This document shows, piece after piece, positions 51,820-60,496 of a stretch of 64,000 nt of DNA. The notes under the pieces are model-generated. The model was not told the origin of the DNA and did no database searches. It saw nothing but the letters and a program-made list of their open reading frames with translations. Made by a program: the position numbers and the translations under genes. The stretch is from JACTOJ01 sp032335695 (GTDB taxonomy: Bacteria > Bacillota > Clostridia > Clostridiales > Clostridiaceae), in the NCBI RefSeq assembly GCF_032335695.1, contig NZ_JACTOJ010000021.1, positions 15,098 through 79,097 of the forward strand, read 5' to 3'. The first letter of the stretch is position 1; each line of letters begins with the position of its first letter.

Positions 51820-52605
51820 ATGGTTTTTTGTTCATTATATAGTGGTAGTAGCGGTAATAGTATATTTGTAGCCTCTAAAAATTCAAAAGTTTTAATAGAT
51901 GCTGGATTGCCTGGAAAAAGTATTGAAACGGCTTTGAAAGCTATAGGAGAGAAACCTGAGGAGCTCAATGGGATATTTGTAACTCATGAGCATAGCGATC
52001 ATATAAAAGGTGTGGGGGTGCTATCTAGAAAGTATAATCTTCCTGTATATGCTAACGAAAAAACTTGGGCAGGGATGTCTAAGATTATTGGTAAGGTTAA
52101 GGAAGATAATATAAAAATTATGAACGGTGCTGCTGTTACTATAGATGATATGGATATTGTAAGCTATAGTATTCCTCATGATGCCGCAGACCCTTGTGGA
52201 TATTCTATATATGCAGAAGGAAAAAAGGTGTGTACTGCTACGGATTTGGGATATTTTTCTGATCAAGTAAAAGAGAATATTATAGATGCTGATTTATTGC
52301 TGTTGGAAAGTAATCATGATGTAGAAATGCTAAAGTTTGGTCCATATCCTTACTTGCTTAAAAGAAGAATTTTAAGCGATGTAGGACATCTTTCCAATGA
52401 AGCCTGCGGAAATGCTATTTTAGAATTATTGACGGATAAGCCTAAAAAGATAGTATTAGGGCATTTAAGTCATACTAATAACTATCCCGAATTAGCTTAT
52501 GCTACAGTGACGAATATATTGAGGGAAAATAATATAAATATGGAAAAAGACGTATTGATTTCTATGGCAGATAGGAGTAAGCCAAGCAGCTATATAAAGT
52601 TGTAG
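51820..52605 (+). CDS. walJ: MBL-fold hydrolase WalJ/YycJ
   Basis: 261 residues. Metallo-beta-lactamase fold with SLYSGSSGNSIFV at the N-terminus, the metal motif THEHSDHIKG, a second set around CTATDLG and VLGHLSHTNN. This is the YycJ/WalJ branch, linked in Firmicutes to the WalRK wall-homeostasis locus and to DNA repair fidelity; the true substrate is unclear. It lies 40 bases after murA and before the GerMN lipoprotein, and further on rlmH, an order resembling the yyc-rlmH neighbourhood of other Firmicutes but without walRK here. Confidence 0.92.
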   Translation: MVFCSLYSGSSGNSIFVASKNSKVLIDAGLPGKSIETALKAIGEKPEELNGIFVTHEHSDHIKGVGVLSRKYNLPVYANEKTWAGMSKIIGKVKEDNIKIMNGAAVTIDDMDIVSYSIPHDAADPCGYSIYAEGKKVCTATDLGYFSDQVKENIIDADLLLLESNHDVEMLKFGPYPYLLKRRILSDVGHLSNEACGNAILELLTDKPKKIVLGHLSHTNNYPELAYATVTNILRENNINMEKDVLISMADRSKPSSYIKL

Positions 52606-52632
52606 GCTATTTGTGATGAAAGGCGGTAGGAT

Positions 52633-53214
52633 ATGAAAAAATCAAAATTATTAGTTCCTATTTTACTTTTTACTATCTCTACTTCCGTTTTATACGGATG
52701 TCAAAGCAAGGACAGCGATACAAGTTCTAATAAGGAAAAAGTTCAAAAGGTTCAGCTGCCTAATGAAAAGGGCGATTATATCGATTTAAGCGTGTATTTT
52801 GATGCATCTTCAAATGAAAAAGATATCAAGGTTGCTAAAGAAGATGTCCTTTTAAATAAGGAAGAAGTTATAGGGCAGCTGCTTATAAATCAACTAATAA
52901 GCGGACCATCGACCGAAAGCAATCTTAACCCAGTAATACCTAAAGATACTAAGCTTATAAGTTTCTCTATTAAAGATAAGGTAGCTATAGTTAATTTTAG
53001 CGGCAGTGCTGTAGTAAGAATGTCTGCGGCAAAGGAAGAGGCTTGCCTAAAGAGCATAGTAAGTACATTAATGCAGCTTTCTTCTGTTAGTAAAGTTATG
53101 ATTCTTGTAGATAATAAGAATGTAGATACACTTGGGGGAAACTACAATATATATAAGCCTTTCGGGTTAAATGATATAGATGGAATGAAAATGAAAACTC
53201 AAAATACTAAATAA
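52633..53214 (+). CDS. GerMN-domain lipoprotein
   Basis: 193 residues. Signal peptide with lipobox ISTSVLYGC (Cys23), a Ser/Asp linker, and a GerMN domain (about 38-185: IDLSVYFDASSNEKDIKVAKE, then LLINQLISGPSTESNLNPVIP and VNFSGSAVV). GerMN domains occur in germination, sporulation and envelope lipoproteins such as GerM, where they act as structural or binding modules. AAAGGCGG precedes the ATG, 27 bases after walJ, so the two are probably co-transcribed. Confidence 0.9.
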   Translation: MKKSKLLVPILLFTISTSVLYGCQSKDSDTSSNKEKVQKVQLPNEKGDYIDLSVYFDASSNEKDIKVAKEDVLLNKEEVIGQLLINQLISGPSTESNLNPVIPKDTKLISFSIKDKVAIVNFSGSAVVRMSAAKEEACLKSIVSTLMQLSSVSKVMILVDNKNVDTLGGNYNIYKPFGLNDIDGMKMKTQNTK

Positions 53215-53280
53215 TTGAAAAATAAGACAAATTTTATTATAATAAGAAAATGAGTCACACTAAGAAAGGAAGATAAGAAG

Positions 53281-53790
53281 ATGAGTTTATATAAGGATTG
53301 GACAGATATGGTTGTGGATTATGTCAAGAAGAATGGAGAGGCTTCATTTTGGAAGGTTTATGGCGAAATGGAGATAAAAATATATACGGACATACTCGTA
53401 AATCATACTGCTCCTTTAAAAGGAACTATTCAAGATTTGGCTAAAAAATATGATGCAACACCAGAATTTTTCATGGGCTTTATAGATGGAATAAATGATA
53501 GTTTAGTGGAAAGCTATGATATAGAGAGCTTAGAGGTAACTACTGAGCTAGCTTTAAATGTAGACTTTGAAAAGCTTTATTTCAATATGCTTGATGCTAA
53601 AGCCGATTATCTTTATACTTTACCTCAATGGGAAGCAATATTCTCTAAAGAGAAGAGAGATGAGATATTAAGAAGCTGGAAAGATTCTAAAACAATCGTT
53701 AAAGAAAAGAAAATAGGAAGAAATGATCCATGTCCTTGCGGAAGCGGTAAGAAATATAAGAAGTGCTGCGGAGCTAAAGAAGCTAACTAG
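53281..53790 (+). CDS. SEC-C motif protein
   Basis: 169 residues: a helical domain of about 135 residues (LYKDWTDMVVDYVKKNGEAS, FFMGFIDGINDSLVESYDIE) and a C-terminal SEC-C zinc motif, IGRNDPCPCGSGKKYKKCCG, as at the end of SecA. SEC-C binds zinc and ribosomes or SecB-like partners. The helical part matches a common clostridial family of unknown role. AAAGGAAG precedes the ATG. A terminator follows. Confidence 0.88.
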   Translation: MSLYKDWTDMVVDYVKKNGEASFWKVYGEMEIKIYTDILVNHTAPLKGTIQDLAKKYDATPEFFMGFIDGINDSLVESYDIESLEVTTELALNVDFEKLYFNMLDAKADYLYTLPQWEAIFSKEKRDEILRSWKDSKTIVKEKKIGRNDPCPCGSGKKYKKCCGAKEAN

Positions 53791-53798
53791 GATAAATA

Positions 53799-53850
53799 AA
53801 AAGATTGCTTAAATTTGATTAATAATCATTTTTAAGCAATCTTTTTTAGC
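53799..53850 (+). terminator. terminator after the SEC-C gene
   Basis: AAAGATTGCTTAAA and TTTAAGCAATCTTT form the stem (53800-53813 with 53831-53844), then TT. The downstream AGCTATGTTTTATAATT resembles a MITE end. Confidence 0.82.
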
Positions 53851-53961
53851 TATGTTTTATAATTTCCAAAATGAAGTTTCACTAAATAACAAGGTTTAAA
53901 ATATAATCTTCCTATATTATGTAGTTTAAATAAGTAGTAACCTTATGCTAAACTACAGCGT

Positions 53962-55005
53962 CTATTTAAGTACATATACATTTACATATCTTACTGCCCA
54001 ATTATTCGCTTCTCCAATGGAATCAAAATATAAGTCCAGGTTTGTACCAACTATAGCTGTACCACAATCTGCAGCAATAGCCAAACCATAACCTTCTATA
54101 TATAGTTTTGTTCCATAAGGTACAATGCTTGGATCAACAGCTACCGTACTATAACCGCCGCTGTTTCTTACAGCCTTTCTTCCTGATGCTGTATAAGTAC
54201 TTCCTGTTTCCTTGCTGGAATATGCAGTAGATCTAGATTTGAATACTCTAGTATATGCTAAGCTGTCTCCTCCACGAGAAAGTGGAATCACTGGCAGAGT
54301 TCCAGCAATGACTATTTGATCTACAGGACTCTTAGTTACTTTTTCATTTTCAACTGTTCTTGACACTTCTTTTCCGTCCTCATAAACCACTTGGGTGGTA
54401 ATCGTTTTCTCACCTTTCTGTCCAGTTTGAACCACTTTTTTTACAGTGTTAGCAAGATCAGTATCTTGTTTTGTGACCACATTAAAATCAACAGCTTCAG
54501 TAGAAACAATGGATTTCGTATCTACTCTCACTACAGTTATTTGTTGATTTTCAGAAAGGCTTGACTTAAGCTGAGGGGTTATCTTATCTTTGTCGCTAAC
54601 TGCTATGCCTTCATCCTTTAACATTGAATCAATGCTATCATCCGCAGTCAGTATATTCATGGTTTTCCCATCAACCGTAAGGGTTACATTAAAAGCTTTT
54701 TTTACTGTGATAGTTTCATTTTTAGTTAATTTTGAGTCGAGACTTGGAGAAATGCGATCTTTAGAGCCAAGTTTTATGTTGGCATTTTCCAGTGCATCCT
54801 TTACTGTAGACTTGAGTGTTGTGATATTTTGAGCTTTTCCGTCTATTATCAAAGTAACGTTCTTCTTTTTAATTTGAATAATCGTCATTAGTGTTATTAA
54901 CAATATCACCAAAGCAACTGGGGCAATAAGTTTTTTTAATAGTGGTTTTTTAAATAAATTTATTTGGGTATCTATGATATCCAACCTCCTTCTTACCACA
55001 AACAT
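53962..55005 (-). CDS. YabE-like wall protein: DUF348 x2, G5, 3D domain
   Basis: 347 residues. A membrane helix (about 27-45) precedes two ubiquitin-like DUF348 units (about 48-103 and 104-161; compare VTLIIDGKAQNITTLKSTVK with VTLTVDGKTMNILTADDSID). A G5 domain (about 163-240, GEKTITTQVVYEDGKEV) and a C-terminal 3D domain with lytic-transglycosylase-like Asp residues (YTASGRKAV, AVDPSIVPYGTKLYI, IAADCGTAI) follow. Rpf/YabE relatives act on peptidoglycan. The start is uncertain: ATG 55005 has no ribosome site, while AGGAGG at about codon 6-7 points into ATC/ATA codons, so a non-canonical start is possible. Confidence 0.88.
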   Translation of the reverse strand: MFVVRRRLDIIDTQINLFKKPLLKKLIAPVALVILLITLMTIIQIKKKNVTLIIDGKAQNITTLKSTVKDALENANIKLGSKDRISPSLDSKLTKNETITVKKAFNVTLTVDGKTMNILTADDSIDSMLKDEGIAVSDKDKITPQLKSSLSENQQITVVRVDTKSIVSTEAVDFNVVTKQDTDLANTVKKVVQTGQKGEKTITTQVVYEDGKEVSRTVENEKVTKSPVDQIVIAGTLPVIPLSRGGDSLAYTRVFKSRSTAYSSKETGSTYTASGRKAVRNSGGYSTVAVDPSIVPYGTKLYIEGYGLAIAADCGTAIVGTNLDLYFDSIGEANNWAVRYVNVYVLK

Positions 55006-55293
55006 AGCTTTTAAAGTTATTCTATGGAAGACATAAGAAGATAATAACCATAAATTTAAAATTTGTCAAATTACATGCAACAACTTCTATTTAAAAACGT
55101 ATTGTATACTTTATACATATTTTTTTCAAAATAGCTTTTAATTTTATGAAAACGTTTATATAACTACAGATTATACATTTATAACAATATGTTATATAAG
55201 CAATCATTGACTTAATTTTTTTACAGTATTACAATGGTTAGAAAGGTTATGTAAAATTCTGAAAGTTATAAATAAAAAAAGGGGGCAAAATTT

Positions 55294-56208
55294 ATGTCAG
55301 AATCTTATGTATTTTACCAGGGGAAAATAGTTAAAGAAAGTGAGGTAAACATAGGAATTCGTTCTAAAGCCTTTAATTATGGACTTGGATGCTTTGAAGG
55401 AATAAGAGCCTATTGGAGCGAAGAAAAGGGGCAGCTCTATGGCTTTAGATTAAAGGATCACTATGTGAGATTACTTCAATCAGCTAAGTCGCTAAATATG
55501 AAAGTACCATACACAGTGGATGAATTGTGTGCGTTTACTCTTGAACTATTAAAAAAGAATGAGTTTAAAACTACTACATATATACGACCTGTGGTTTATA
55601 AAGGTGGGGAAGGGCTAGCTCCTACACTCAACGATGAGGATGACAGAATCCTTATATACTGCACTCCTATGGGGAAATTTGCAGGAAAAGAAGAGCTAAG
55701 TGTCTGTATAACTTCCTGGAGAAGATTAGAGGACAATATGATCCCTCCAAGAACAAAGGCAACAGCTGCTTATTTAAACTCAGCATTAGCATCTCTTGAG
55801 GCTGCACAGGCAGGGTATGATGAAGCAATATTTTTGACAGCTAACGGACATGTATGCGAAGGACCTGGAGAAAACATATTTATATACAAGAAAGGTCAGC
55901 TGATAACACCTCCAGCTTCTGATAATATATTAGAAGGAATCACAAGAGAATTAGTTATAAAGCTTGCTAAGGAAGAACTAGGTTTGGATGTTGTAGAAAG
56001 AAGCATATCCAGAACAGAGCTTTATGCTTCTGATGAAATGTTCTTCAGCGGTACTGCTATGGAAGTGACTCCTGTAGTGAAGGTGGATAACAGACTTGTA
56101 GGTGATGGAAAGCAGGGAGAAGTATATAAGAAGGTAAAGGAACTTTTCTTTGGACTAACCACAGGAGATAATCCTAAATATGCAAAATATTGCACTCCTG
56201 TTTATTAA
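55294..56208 (+). CDS. ilvE: branched-chain amino acid aminotransferase
   Basis: 304 residues, fold-IV PLP enzyme. The catalytic Lys155 lies in PPRTKATAAYLNSALA, the PLP phosphate and cofactor regions in EAIFLTANGHVCEGPGENIF and FFSGTAMEVTPVVKVD. It has the arginine-containing substrate loop seen in IlvE rather than D-amino acid transaminase. It makes or breaks Val, Leu and Ile by exchanging amino groups with glutamate. AAGGGGG precedes ATG. Terminated by a strong hairpin and then a cluster of repeats. Confidence 0.93.
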   Translation: MSESYVFYQGKIVKESEVNIGIRSKAFNYGLGCFEGIRAYWSEEKGQLYGFRLKDHYVRLLQSAKSLNMKVPYTVDELCAFTLELLKKNEFKTTTYIRPVVYKGGEGLAPTLNDEDDRILIYCTPMGKFAGKEELSVCITSWRRLEDNMIPPRTKATAAYLNSALASLEAAQAGYDEAIFLTANGHVCEGPGENIFIYKKGQLITPPASDNILEGITRELVIKLAKEELGLDVVERSISRTELYASDEMFFSGTAMEVTPVVKVDNRLVGDGKQGEVYKKVKELFFGLTTGDNPKYAKYCTPVY

Positions 56209-56234
56209 AAAGGCTAAGTTTTAAAAGAGTGTTG

Positions 56235-56268
56235 AAAACCTATCACATTTGCTTGTGATAGGTTTTTC
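56235..56268 (+). terminator. terminator after ilvE
   Basis: AAAACCTATCAC (56235-56246) and GTGATAGGTTTT (56255-56266) form a perfect 12-bp stem, then TT. A GGCTAAGTTTTAAAAGAGTG MITE-end-like stretch at 56212 overlaps its left flank. Confidence 0.88.
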
Positions 56269-56292
56269 CTTTACAATAGAATTTAAATAAAT

Positions 56293-56340
56293 GGTTCTGT
56301 TTTAAATAAGTGTTGATTTTTACACTGATTTAAAACTTCC
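56293..56340. repeat. 48-bp hairpin repeat with GGTTCTGTTTTAAAT end
   Basis: Begins GGTTCTGTTTTAAATAAG and ends ACACTGATTTAAAACTTCC. The arms pair with one extra base. The left end equals the outer end of the MITE copy at 62603 (inverted). Confidence 0.55.
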
Positions 56341-56352
56341 TTCAGTTCGTTA

Positions 56353-56589
56353 GGCTATGTTTTAAAATGTTGATATTATCGTTTGAGTTCTAGGAACTCT
56401 TAGGGATTGCGACTTATAATTGGCGTAATTTTGCCCAGCACGGGCAAAGCAATTTTAGCGCCACGGAGGGCGCATTAAAATTGGTAGTCAATTATAACAA
56501 AGCGGCCCTTAGAGTTCCTCCCATGGGTTCTGAAAGAAACCATGTCACTACGAAAAACGCCTTTATCAACATTCTTTTAAAACATAGCC
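56353..56589 (+). mobile_element. 237-bp MITE-like element, copy 1
   Basis: Starts GGCTATGTTTTAAAATGTTG (56353) and ends in the inverted form CAACATTCTTTTAAAACATA then GCC (56589). The inside is non-coding and GC-richer than its surroundings, with further dyads. A 209-bp homologue in reverse orientation lies at 62395-62603. It abuts the ribosome site region of rlmH (30 bases), so it probably supplies or displaces that gene's promoter. Confidence 0.75.
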
Positions 56590-56619
56590 AAATAAATATA
56601 TTGCAAAGGAGAAATTTCT

Positions 56620-57099
56620 TTGAACATTTCATTGGTTACAGTAGGAAAATTAAAAGAGAAATATTTAAAATCGGCTGTGGAGGAATACGCAAAGAGGCTT
56701 TCCAGGTACTGCCGTCTTGATATTATAGAGCTTCAGGATGAAAAGACTCCCGACAATGCTTCAGAAAAAGAAGAAATTATTATAAAGGAAAAAGAAGGAG
56801 AAGCTATTTTAAAGCATATTAAGGAAAATAGCTATGTGATGGCTATGGCTATTGATGGTAAAAATATAACTTCAGTAGAATTCGCAGATATGATAAATGA
56901 TTTGGGGGTAAAAGGAAACAGCAATATAGTGTTTGTCATAGGAGGTTCTTTAGGGCTTTCGGATAAAGTACTAAAAAGAGCGGACTATAAGCTGTCTTTT
57001 TCCAAAATGACTTTTCCACATCAGCTTTTCAGGGTGATGCTTTTGGAGCAGATTTATAGAGGGTATAGAATAATAAATGGAGAACCATATCACAAGTAA
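56620..57099 (+). CDS. rlmH: 23S rRNA pseudouridine-1915 N3-methyltransferase
   Basis: 159 residues from TTG 56620, set by AAAGGAGA. SPOUT-fold methyltransferase: KLKEKYLKSAVEEYAKRLSRY, the SAM loop FVIGGSLGLSDKV and the C-terminal knot LSFSKMTFPHQLFRVMLLEQ, ending GEPYHK. It modifies helix 69 of 23S rRNA. In staphylococci the last codons of rlmH are the integration site of SCC elements. Here two close look-alikes of the final 21 bases lie downstream at 59329 and 61661, with accessory genes between. The MITE copy just upstream leaves its promoter unclear. Confidence 0.95.
   Translation: MNISLVTVGKLKEKYLKSAVEEYAKRLSRYCRLDIIELQDEKTPDNASEKEEIIIKEKEGEAILKHIKENSYVMAMAIDGKNITSVEFADMINDLGVKGNSNIVFVIGGSLGLSDKVLKRADYKLSFSKMTFPHQLFRVMLLEQIYRGYRIINGEPYHK
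57079..57099 (+). other. att-like site 1 (3' end of rlmH)
   Basis: The last seven codons read G-E-P-Y-H-K-stop. This is the SCC-type attB position by analogy; 16 of 21 bases agree with site 2 and 17 of 21 with site 3. Confidence 0.5.
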
Positions 57100-57314
57100 G
57101 TGAGGTTTATGGCCTTAGGTATTGATATGACTTGTCTATGGCTATTTTTATAGGTTGAAATAGCGTGTCACAAATAATAATAAATTAACAAAATATGTTA
57201 TAGTAAAAGGGAAAAAGTTGTTAGAGATATGCTGCGGAACCGGGCATTCTTTAAAGTATCATGTTTTGGTAGTTGAACGGGTTTATCTATATATTACGGA
57301 GATGAGTTATATTC

Positions 57315-58745
57315 CTAATTCAAATCAGCATGAGTTAATGTTTCCCAATCTATATTTAAATACACTTGAGCCCAAATTCTATTTGCAAAAATATTGCCTT
57401 GTACGGGAATTAAATGGTTTTGCATTGAACGTATAGTAGTTGTTATTAATTTGTTAGTATTAGGTAGTGATATTTTTTTTATATTGTGATAATGATTATA
57501 AGCTATTTCGTAAGTAGGTACCAAACCATTAGCTGTTAGTCCATTTGAATATAATGCTGAAATTGTACTAGTATTGCCAAGACGCAAAGATGAGTTAGTT
57601 TCCATAAAGGAAGTAAGACGTTTTGTATCTAAGGAATATAAATCGATTCCCTGGTGCCAAGCGATTTCTGCTGTGTTAATTGCAGAAGCAAAAGCCATTT
57701 CCGAATGAGTTAAATCTCTACCAGTTTCTCCGCATATACCATTAGCATATTTCTTTGGATTGTACCAGTTTCTGCGGATATTTGATTTTATAAGCATTGA
57801 AGTATCTTCACCTAGCTTAAGTGGATTATTATTTGCGTAAATCCATGAAGAATTTCTATTTGAAAATAGACCAACATCCATGTGATAATATTGCTCGTTA
57901 CTTGGTTCATTAAGCCAATAGTGGGCTTTTGGCGGTGCTGAACCATCACTAGATGCATAAAAATAACAAGGAAGATAATTTAACCAATGATTAATACCTT
58001 GATAAAAGGCTGCACGGTCATTATTAAACACTCCAATTGCTACTAAAGCATTGCATACAGAAAATTCCCTATTTCCGTATGCCAAGCGATTATTTAATAT
58101 TGGTAAAAAGGCTGTATTTAACATAGCTGAAAATTGTGAGATTTCATTATTAGTCCATTTGGGATAAGTAGCTCTTAATAACTCAGCTGATAATGGAAAT
58201 ATTGAGCCGGCCCAAGATGCTTGAAGATACCAGTTTTGTCCTTGATGTGATTTAAGTGTAGAAGACCAAGAATCGAGAATCCTGGCTGAATTGTTAGCAT
58301 ATCTTTGGTCATCTGTAAATATCCACATCAGAGCTTGAGTATATGCATCAATAGCATCATTTATTTCGGCATTAGCACCGTGATCACTTGAACCGTTAAT
58401 GTCCGAGGATACTATTTCATATGGGGTTGGCGTATAGTTTATTTTTGCAAAATTAGAGGATTTCATTTTATTAAAGGCAGTCTTCCAAGGTTCCTTTCCT
58501 TCAGCAATTTTTGCTTTGATTGATCTAAGTTCTTCCACGCTATTTAAAAGCCCCGTATGTTTGAAGTTTGATGGTGCTTGAAGAGTTACAGTTTTTACAT
58601 TGGAGGTATTGGCATTATTAGATAATGAATTTAGGGGTTTGCTATCAGTATATACAGTAGATGAAACGCTTTTGGTACAGTTTATGGCTATAAAAAAAGT
58701 GAAAATTAGAAAAAGTGAGATAAATTTAATTCTGTTTTTTAACAT
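57315..58745 (-). CDS. secreted alginate-lyase-family protein
   Basis: 476 residues with signal peptide (about 6-25). After a Ser/Thr-rich linker, an alpha/alpha-barrel alginate-lyase domain (about 55-420): SVEELRSIKAKIAEGKEPWK at its start, NDAIDAYTQALMWIFTDDQRY, NGNREF-like segment AYGNREFSVCNALVAIGVF and NGICGETGRDLTHSEMAFAS with a conserved polar set including His. Family members split alginate or other acidic glycans by beta-elimination; the substrate here is unverified. The gene is between att-like sites 1 and 2, transcribed toward rlmH. GGAGG precedes its start. Confidence 0.85.
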   Translation of the reverse strand: MLKNRIKFISLFLIFTFFIAINCTKSVSSTVYTDSKPLNSLSNNANTSNVKTVTLQAPSNFKHTGLLNSVEELRSIKAKIAEGKEPWKTAFNKMKSSNFAKINYTPTPYEIVSSDINGSSDHGANAEINDAIDAYTQALMWIFTDDQRYANNSARILDSWSSTLKSHQGQNWYLQASWAGSIFPLSAELLRATYPKWTNNEISQFSAMLNTAFLPILNNRLAYGNREFSVCNALVAIGVFNNDRAAFYQGINHWLNYLPCYFYASSDGSAPPKAHYWLNEPSNEQYYHMDVGLFSNRNSSWIYANNNPLKLGEDTSMLIKSNIRRNWYNPKKYANGICGETGRDLTHSEMAFASAINTAEIAWHQGIDLYSLDTKRLTSFMETNSSLRLGNTSTISALYSNGLTANGLVPTYEIAYNHYHNIKKISLPNTNKLITTTIRSMQNHLIPVQGNIFANRIWAQVYLNIDWETLTHADLN

Positions 58746-59328
58746 TTTAATCCTCCTATGTATAATTATACTATATGTTTGGAAGGTATTCTATATTAAA
58801 ATACGTTTTTAAAAGCAATAAGTTATTTCTGCTAAAAAGGTATAACTAAAAAAATACTTAAGAATAGCAGTGTTCATTTGTGTATGGATCAAGAGGAATA
58901 TGTGGAGTTAAAATTTTAGGGATAGAGTAAATAAGAATAAAGAATATAGATATAACGATTTTTATGAGTATTTAATAGATATGTTTCAAGAGGCAATAGA
59001 TAATTGGGATTAAAGGTAGATGCATAAATACATTGAATTTAGATATTGATATTATATAAATAATGATGGTTAAATAGTATAATATTATCTTGTAAAAGCA
59101 TTTATATTAGCATAGAATTTAGAAATTATATGACATATATCTATAAATTGATGAAATAGAACTTATAAATTTATCAGATGACATTAAAGATTGCCCATGG
59201 AATGATTTTGCAAATAAGTTACATAATATTGGGAGGAATAAATAGTAAGTTAAAAAGTAACTTTATAGAATTTAGTCTGACTAATAAATATAAATATACT
59301 ATAAATAAACCTCACTTGCTACTGATAC
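58746..59328. other. gene-free stretch with decayed coding remnants
   Basis: Contains a 34-codon frame (58912-59013) ending NDFYEYLIDMFQEAIDNWD and a later fragment reading SDDIKDCPWNDFANKLHNIG near 59170-59245. Both look like tails of small soluble proteins, neither has a start or ribosome site. Probably relics of cargo genes. Confidence 0.35.
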
Positions 59329-59349
59329 GGTGAACCGTATCATAAATGA
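59329..59349 (+). other. att-like site 2
   Basis: GGTGAACCGTATCATAAATG then A: translates as G-E-P-Y-H-K-stop with five synonymous differences from the rlmH 3' end. It overlaps a perfect palindrome GATACGGT-GA-ACCGTATC (59324-59341). Confidence 0.5.
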
Positions 59350-59466
59350 CGTAGACTTTCTTTAAAACCGAGGGTATCACTGGTTTTAAGGAAGATAATA
59401 CTGTTGTATGTCATGTCAAATTCTAAATAAATTAAAAAATAAATGTTCATATCTAGATTAATATCA

Positions 59467-60318
59467 CTATTTTAGAGGTATATGAATGTCAAATTCAGGA
59501 TCAGCTGTATTTGATCTGCTGTCATACAATTCTATTGTATCTAATTCTGCCAACTCGTACCCGGATTGAGGCAGCCATATGCCGTATATAAAGTTATAGG
59601 TATCTTTTAGTTTGGATAATGAACCTTTATGAGTGAATACAGCATATTTTGAATTGGGAATGATTTTAATCAACATTTCTTTGGGGATATCAAAAAAATC
59701 CGTCACTTCGACTCCTGCAAAGTAGGAAAACTTGCTCTCATCTGTTATGTTCGGCATATACTCACATATGCCAATTACCGTATCCTGTGCAAGGATATTT
59801 TTCACCTCTGATTTTTTTGAAGTGAAATTATGCCATAGATTTTTAATCCCTTCAGACCCGGGTTTAACTGTTTCCTTCATTCCGATGAGTTTAAACTCTT
59901 TATCCAGAATGATTTGAGGATCTATATAAATGCTTTTGACTGAATTGGCAAGCATTCTTTCATAGACATTTATTTTTTTATATAAAAAAACTTTACTTTT
60001 TTGTGTACGGTATTTTCCAGGGGTAATGCTAAATGCTTTAGTAAATGCTCTGGTAAATACCTCTTGTGAATTATAACCATATTCAAAGGCTACATCGATT
60101 AAGCGTTTGTTGGAGTTAACAAGTTCAGTAGCGATATTGCTCAGCCTTCTCTTTTGAATATAGCTCTTAACAGAATCCCCTACCATCGCCTGAAAAATTC
60201 TGTAGAAGTGTGTAATTGAGAAATGTGACATTTCAATGACTAACAATACATCGATATCTTCTTTCAAATTTAACTCAATATAGTCAATGGCTCTCTGAAT
60301 ATTGGCATAATAATTCAT
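59467..60318 (-). CDS. AraC-family regulator with GyrI-like effector domain
   Basis: 283 residues from ATG 60318 after TTGGAGG. The N-terminal AraC double helix-turn-helix (about 5-100: IQRAIDYIELNLKEDIDV, FYRIFQAMVGDSVKSYIQKR, DVAFEYGYNSQEVFTRAFTK) is joined to a Rob/GyrI-like ligand domain (about 125-283, ending with AELDTIELYDSR). This pairing is typical of multidrug or stress regulators that sense small molecules. It is divergent from the C45 hydrolase gene, which it may control. Inside the accessory segment. Confidence 0.9.
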   Translation of the reverse strand: MNYYANIQRAIDYIELNLKEDIDVLLVIEMSHFSITHFYRIFQAMVGDSVKSYIQKRRLSNIATELVNSNKRLIDVAFEYGYNSQEVFTRAFTKAFSITPGKYRTQKSKVFLYKKINVYERMLANSVKSIYIDPQIILDKEFKLIGMKETVKPGSEGIKNLWHNFTSKKSEVKNILAQDTVIGICEYMPNITDESKFSYFAGVEVTDFFDIPKEMLIKIIPNSKYAVFTHKGSLSKLKDTYNFIYGIWLPQSGYELAELDTIELYDSRSNTADPEFDIHIPLK

Positions 60319-60496
60319 ATTTAAAACCTCCAATGCTGATATAAGAAATGGTAGGATACTAAAGTGATGTGGAATTCATGACAGTTTGGTAAAAAACATC
60401 AAAATGAAATTTGCAGTTTTAGTATACTATGGTTATAGTTAAACATCAAGAAGAGAGATAACCTGTATTTAAATAAAGGAAATTGGAGGTATTGAT

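Noticed and set aside
55006..55293. T-box or c-di-AMP riboswitch between the YabE-like gene and ilvE
   Set aside because: No T-box sequence, specifier hairpin or ydaO-type core was found on either strand.
56353..56589. The repeat before rlmH as a structured RNA or CRISPR-like array
   Set aside because: There is a single long copy with inverted terminal repeats and no regularly spaced short repeats; a reverse-oriented copy elsewhere fits a MITE better.
56481..56720. 79-codon plus-strand frame crossing the MITE into rlmH
   Set aside because: It is out of frame with rlmH, lacks a ribosome site and depends on MITE sequence.
57218..57436. Short plus-strand frame containing LEICCGTGHS, reminiscent of a methyltransferase SAM motif
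   Set aside because: No ribosome site, no further methyltransferase motifs, and its second half overlaps the 3' end of the alginate-lyase-family gene on the other strand. Probably chance or a tiny relic.
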